Below, one piece after another: positions 13,118 to 13,551 of a stretch of DNA of 13,551 nt. The notes under the pieces are model-generated. The model was not told the origin of the DNA. It searched no databases and saw nothing but the letters and a program-made list of their open reading frames with translations. This DNA is from 2-01-FULL-39-10-A sp964565795 (GTDB taxonomy: Bacteria > Patescibacteriota > Microgenomatia > Levybacterales > UBA12049): positions 1 to 13,551 of the forward strand of contig CAZMGC010000025.1 in NCBI GenBank assembly GCA_964565795.1, written 5' to 3'. Made by a program: the position numbers and the translations under genes. Numbering within the stretch: position 1 is the stretch's first letter; each line of letters begins with the position of its first letter.

Positions 13118-13551
13118 ATGAGAATTGGAATTGTGGGTGCCGGCTTTACAGGACTATCAGCAGCTTATTATTTATTAAAAGAGGGCCACAGCGTAACTAT
13201 TTTTGAAAAAGACCCAAACCCTGGTGGACTTGCAATTGGATTTAAAGAAAAAAATTGGGATTGGTCAGTTGAAAAACATTATCACCATTGGTTTACAAAC
13301 GATCATTCTGTTTTAAATTTAGCAAAAGACATTAACTTCAATGTTGTAATTAAAAGACCAAAAACTTCGGTTTATTACAAGGGTGAAATCTACCAACTTG
13401 ATTCCCCAATAGCTCTTTTAAAATTTCCAGGAGTACCCGTTTTAGACAGAATAAGAATGGGTATTGTACTCGGGTTCTTAAGATATAACCCTTTCTGGAA
13501 AATGCTCGAAAAATTTAACACCAAAAAATTTCTCATAAAAACAATGGGTAA
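13118..13551 (+). CDS. NAD(P)/FAD-dependent oxidoreductase, amine-oxidase-like (3' partial)
   Basis: The N-terminal 144 codons of a flavoprotein, open to the window edge. It begins with an FAD-binding Rossmann fingerprint, MRIGIVGAGFTGLSAAYYL (GxGxxG at residues 7-12), with the acidic residue binding the ribose at the end of the second strand (IFEKD) and then PGGLA. WSVEKHYHHWF and the following residues resemble the protoporphyrinogen oxidase/amine oxidase-like family often annotated simply as FAD-dependent oxidoreductase. The substrate cannot be told from this part, and the substrate domain is mostly outside the window. It has its own candidate promoter and lies 59 bases after the pil-linked operon on the same strand. 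Confidence 0.88.
   Translation, partial: MRIGIVGAGFTGLSAAYYLLKEGHSVTIFEKDPNPGGLAIGFKEKNWDWSVEKHYHHWFTNDHSVLNLAKDINFNVVIKRPKTSVYYKGEIYQLDSPIALLKFPGVPVLDRIRMGIVLGFLRYNPFWKMLEKFNTKKFLIKTMG

Overview
The window looks like a chromosomal segment from a Candidate Phyla Radiation (Patescibacteria) bacterium, most likely of the Microgenomates type. That assignment is inferred from overall character: AT-rich DNA, tightly packed genes, a PilN/PilO-type pilus operon without outer-membrane partners, PEGA/SH3 and cohesin/PKD surface proteins, and a diverged MurJ-family protein. TGA is used as a true stop (pyrF and pilN both end in TGA), so the code-25 lineages are excluded. No tRNA, rRNA, CRISPR array, insertion sequence or prophage is visible. 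No gene-free stretch exceeds about 125 bases. One 10-N assembly gap lies inside a coding region.

Layout. Bases 1-908 (+) hold the 3' part of a UbiA-superfamily prenyl-phosphate phosphoribosyltransferase. It converges, with overlapping stop codons, on a membrane-anchored PEGA-PEGA-SH3b protein (905-1729, -). A divergent intergenic region then drives pyrF-pyrE (+), which overlap by ATGA, followed by a small SemiSWEET sugar transporter (+). The SemiSWEET gene runs tail to tail into groES-groEL (-). A divergent promoter region separates groESL from a secreted, double-anchored cohesin/PKD protein (5634-6833, +). That protein converges, across a palindromic hairpin region, on murJ-lepA (-). A compact divergent promoter separates murJ from rpsT (+). 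After rpsT comes a four-gene chain: pilN, pilO, a 106-aa membrane protein and a 281-aa FN3-like protein. Every junction in this chain is a 4-base ATGA overlap. The window ends inside a FAD-dependent oxidoreductase gene with its own promoter.

How the genes fit together. Housekeeping functions (UMP synthesis, GroESL folding, EF4/LepA and S20 of the ribosome) alternate with cell-envelope functions: a polyprenyl-P-sugar precursor, a putative lipid-linked precursor flippase, surface-anchored adhesion-type domains, and the PilN/PilO platform of a type IV pilus-like machine with two uncharacterised partners.

Most notable signals. (1) Most transcription units have a -10 element ending only about 6-15 bases before the start codon and no Shine-Dalgarno sequence, which suggests leaderless mRNAs. 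The one perfect Shine-Dalgarno (AAGGAGG) is internal to an operon, before pilO. (2) The MurJ homologue lacks most of the charged cavity residues known to be essential in E. coli MurJ. (3) LepA carries a small insertion at its C-terminal GGD motif. (4) The two genes appended to pilN-pilO have no assigned function.
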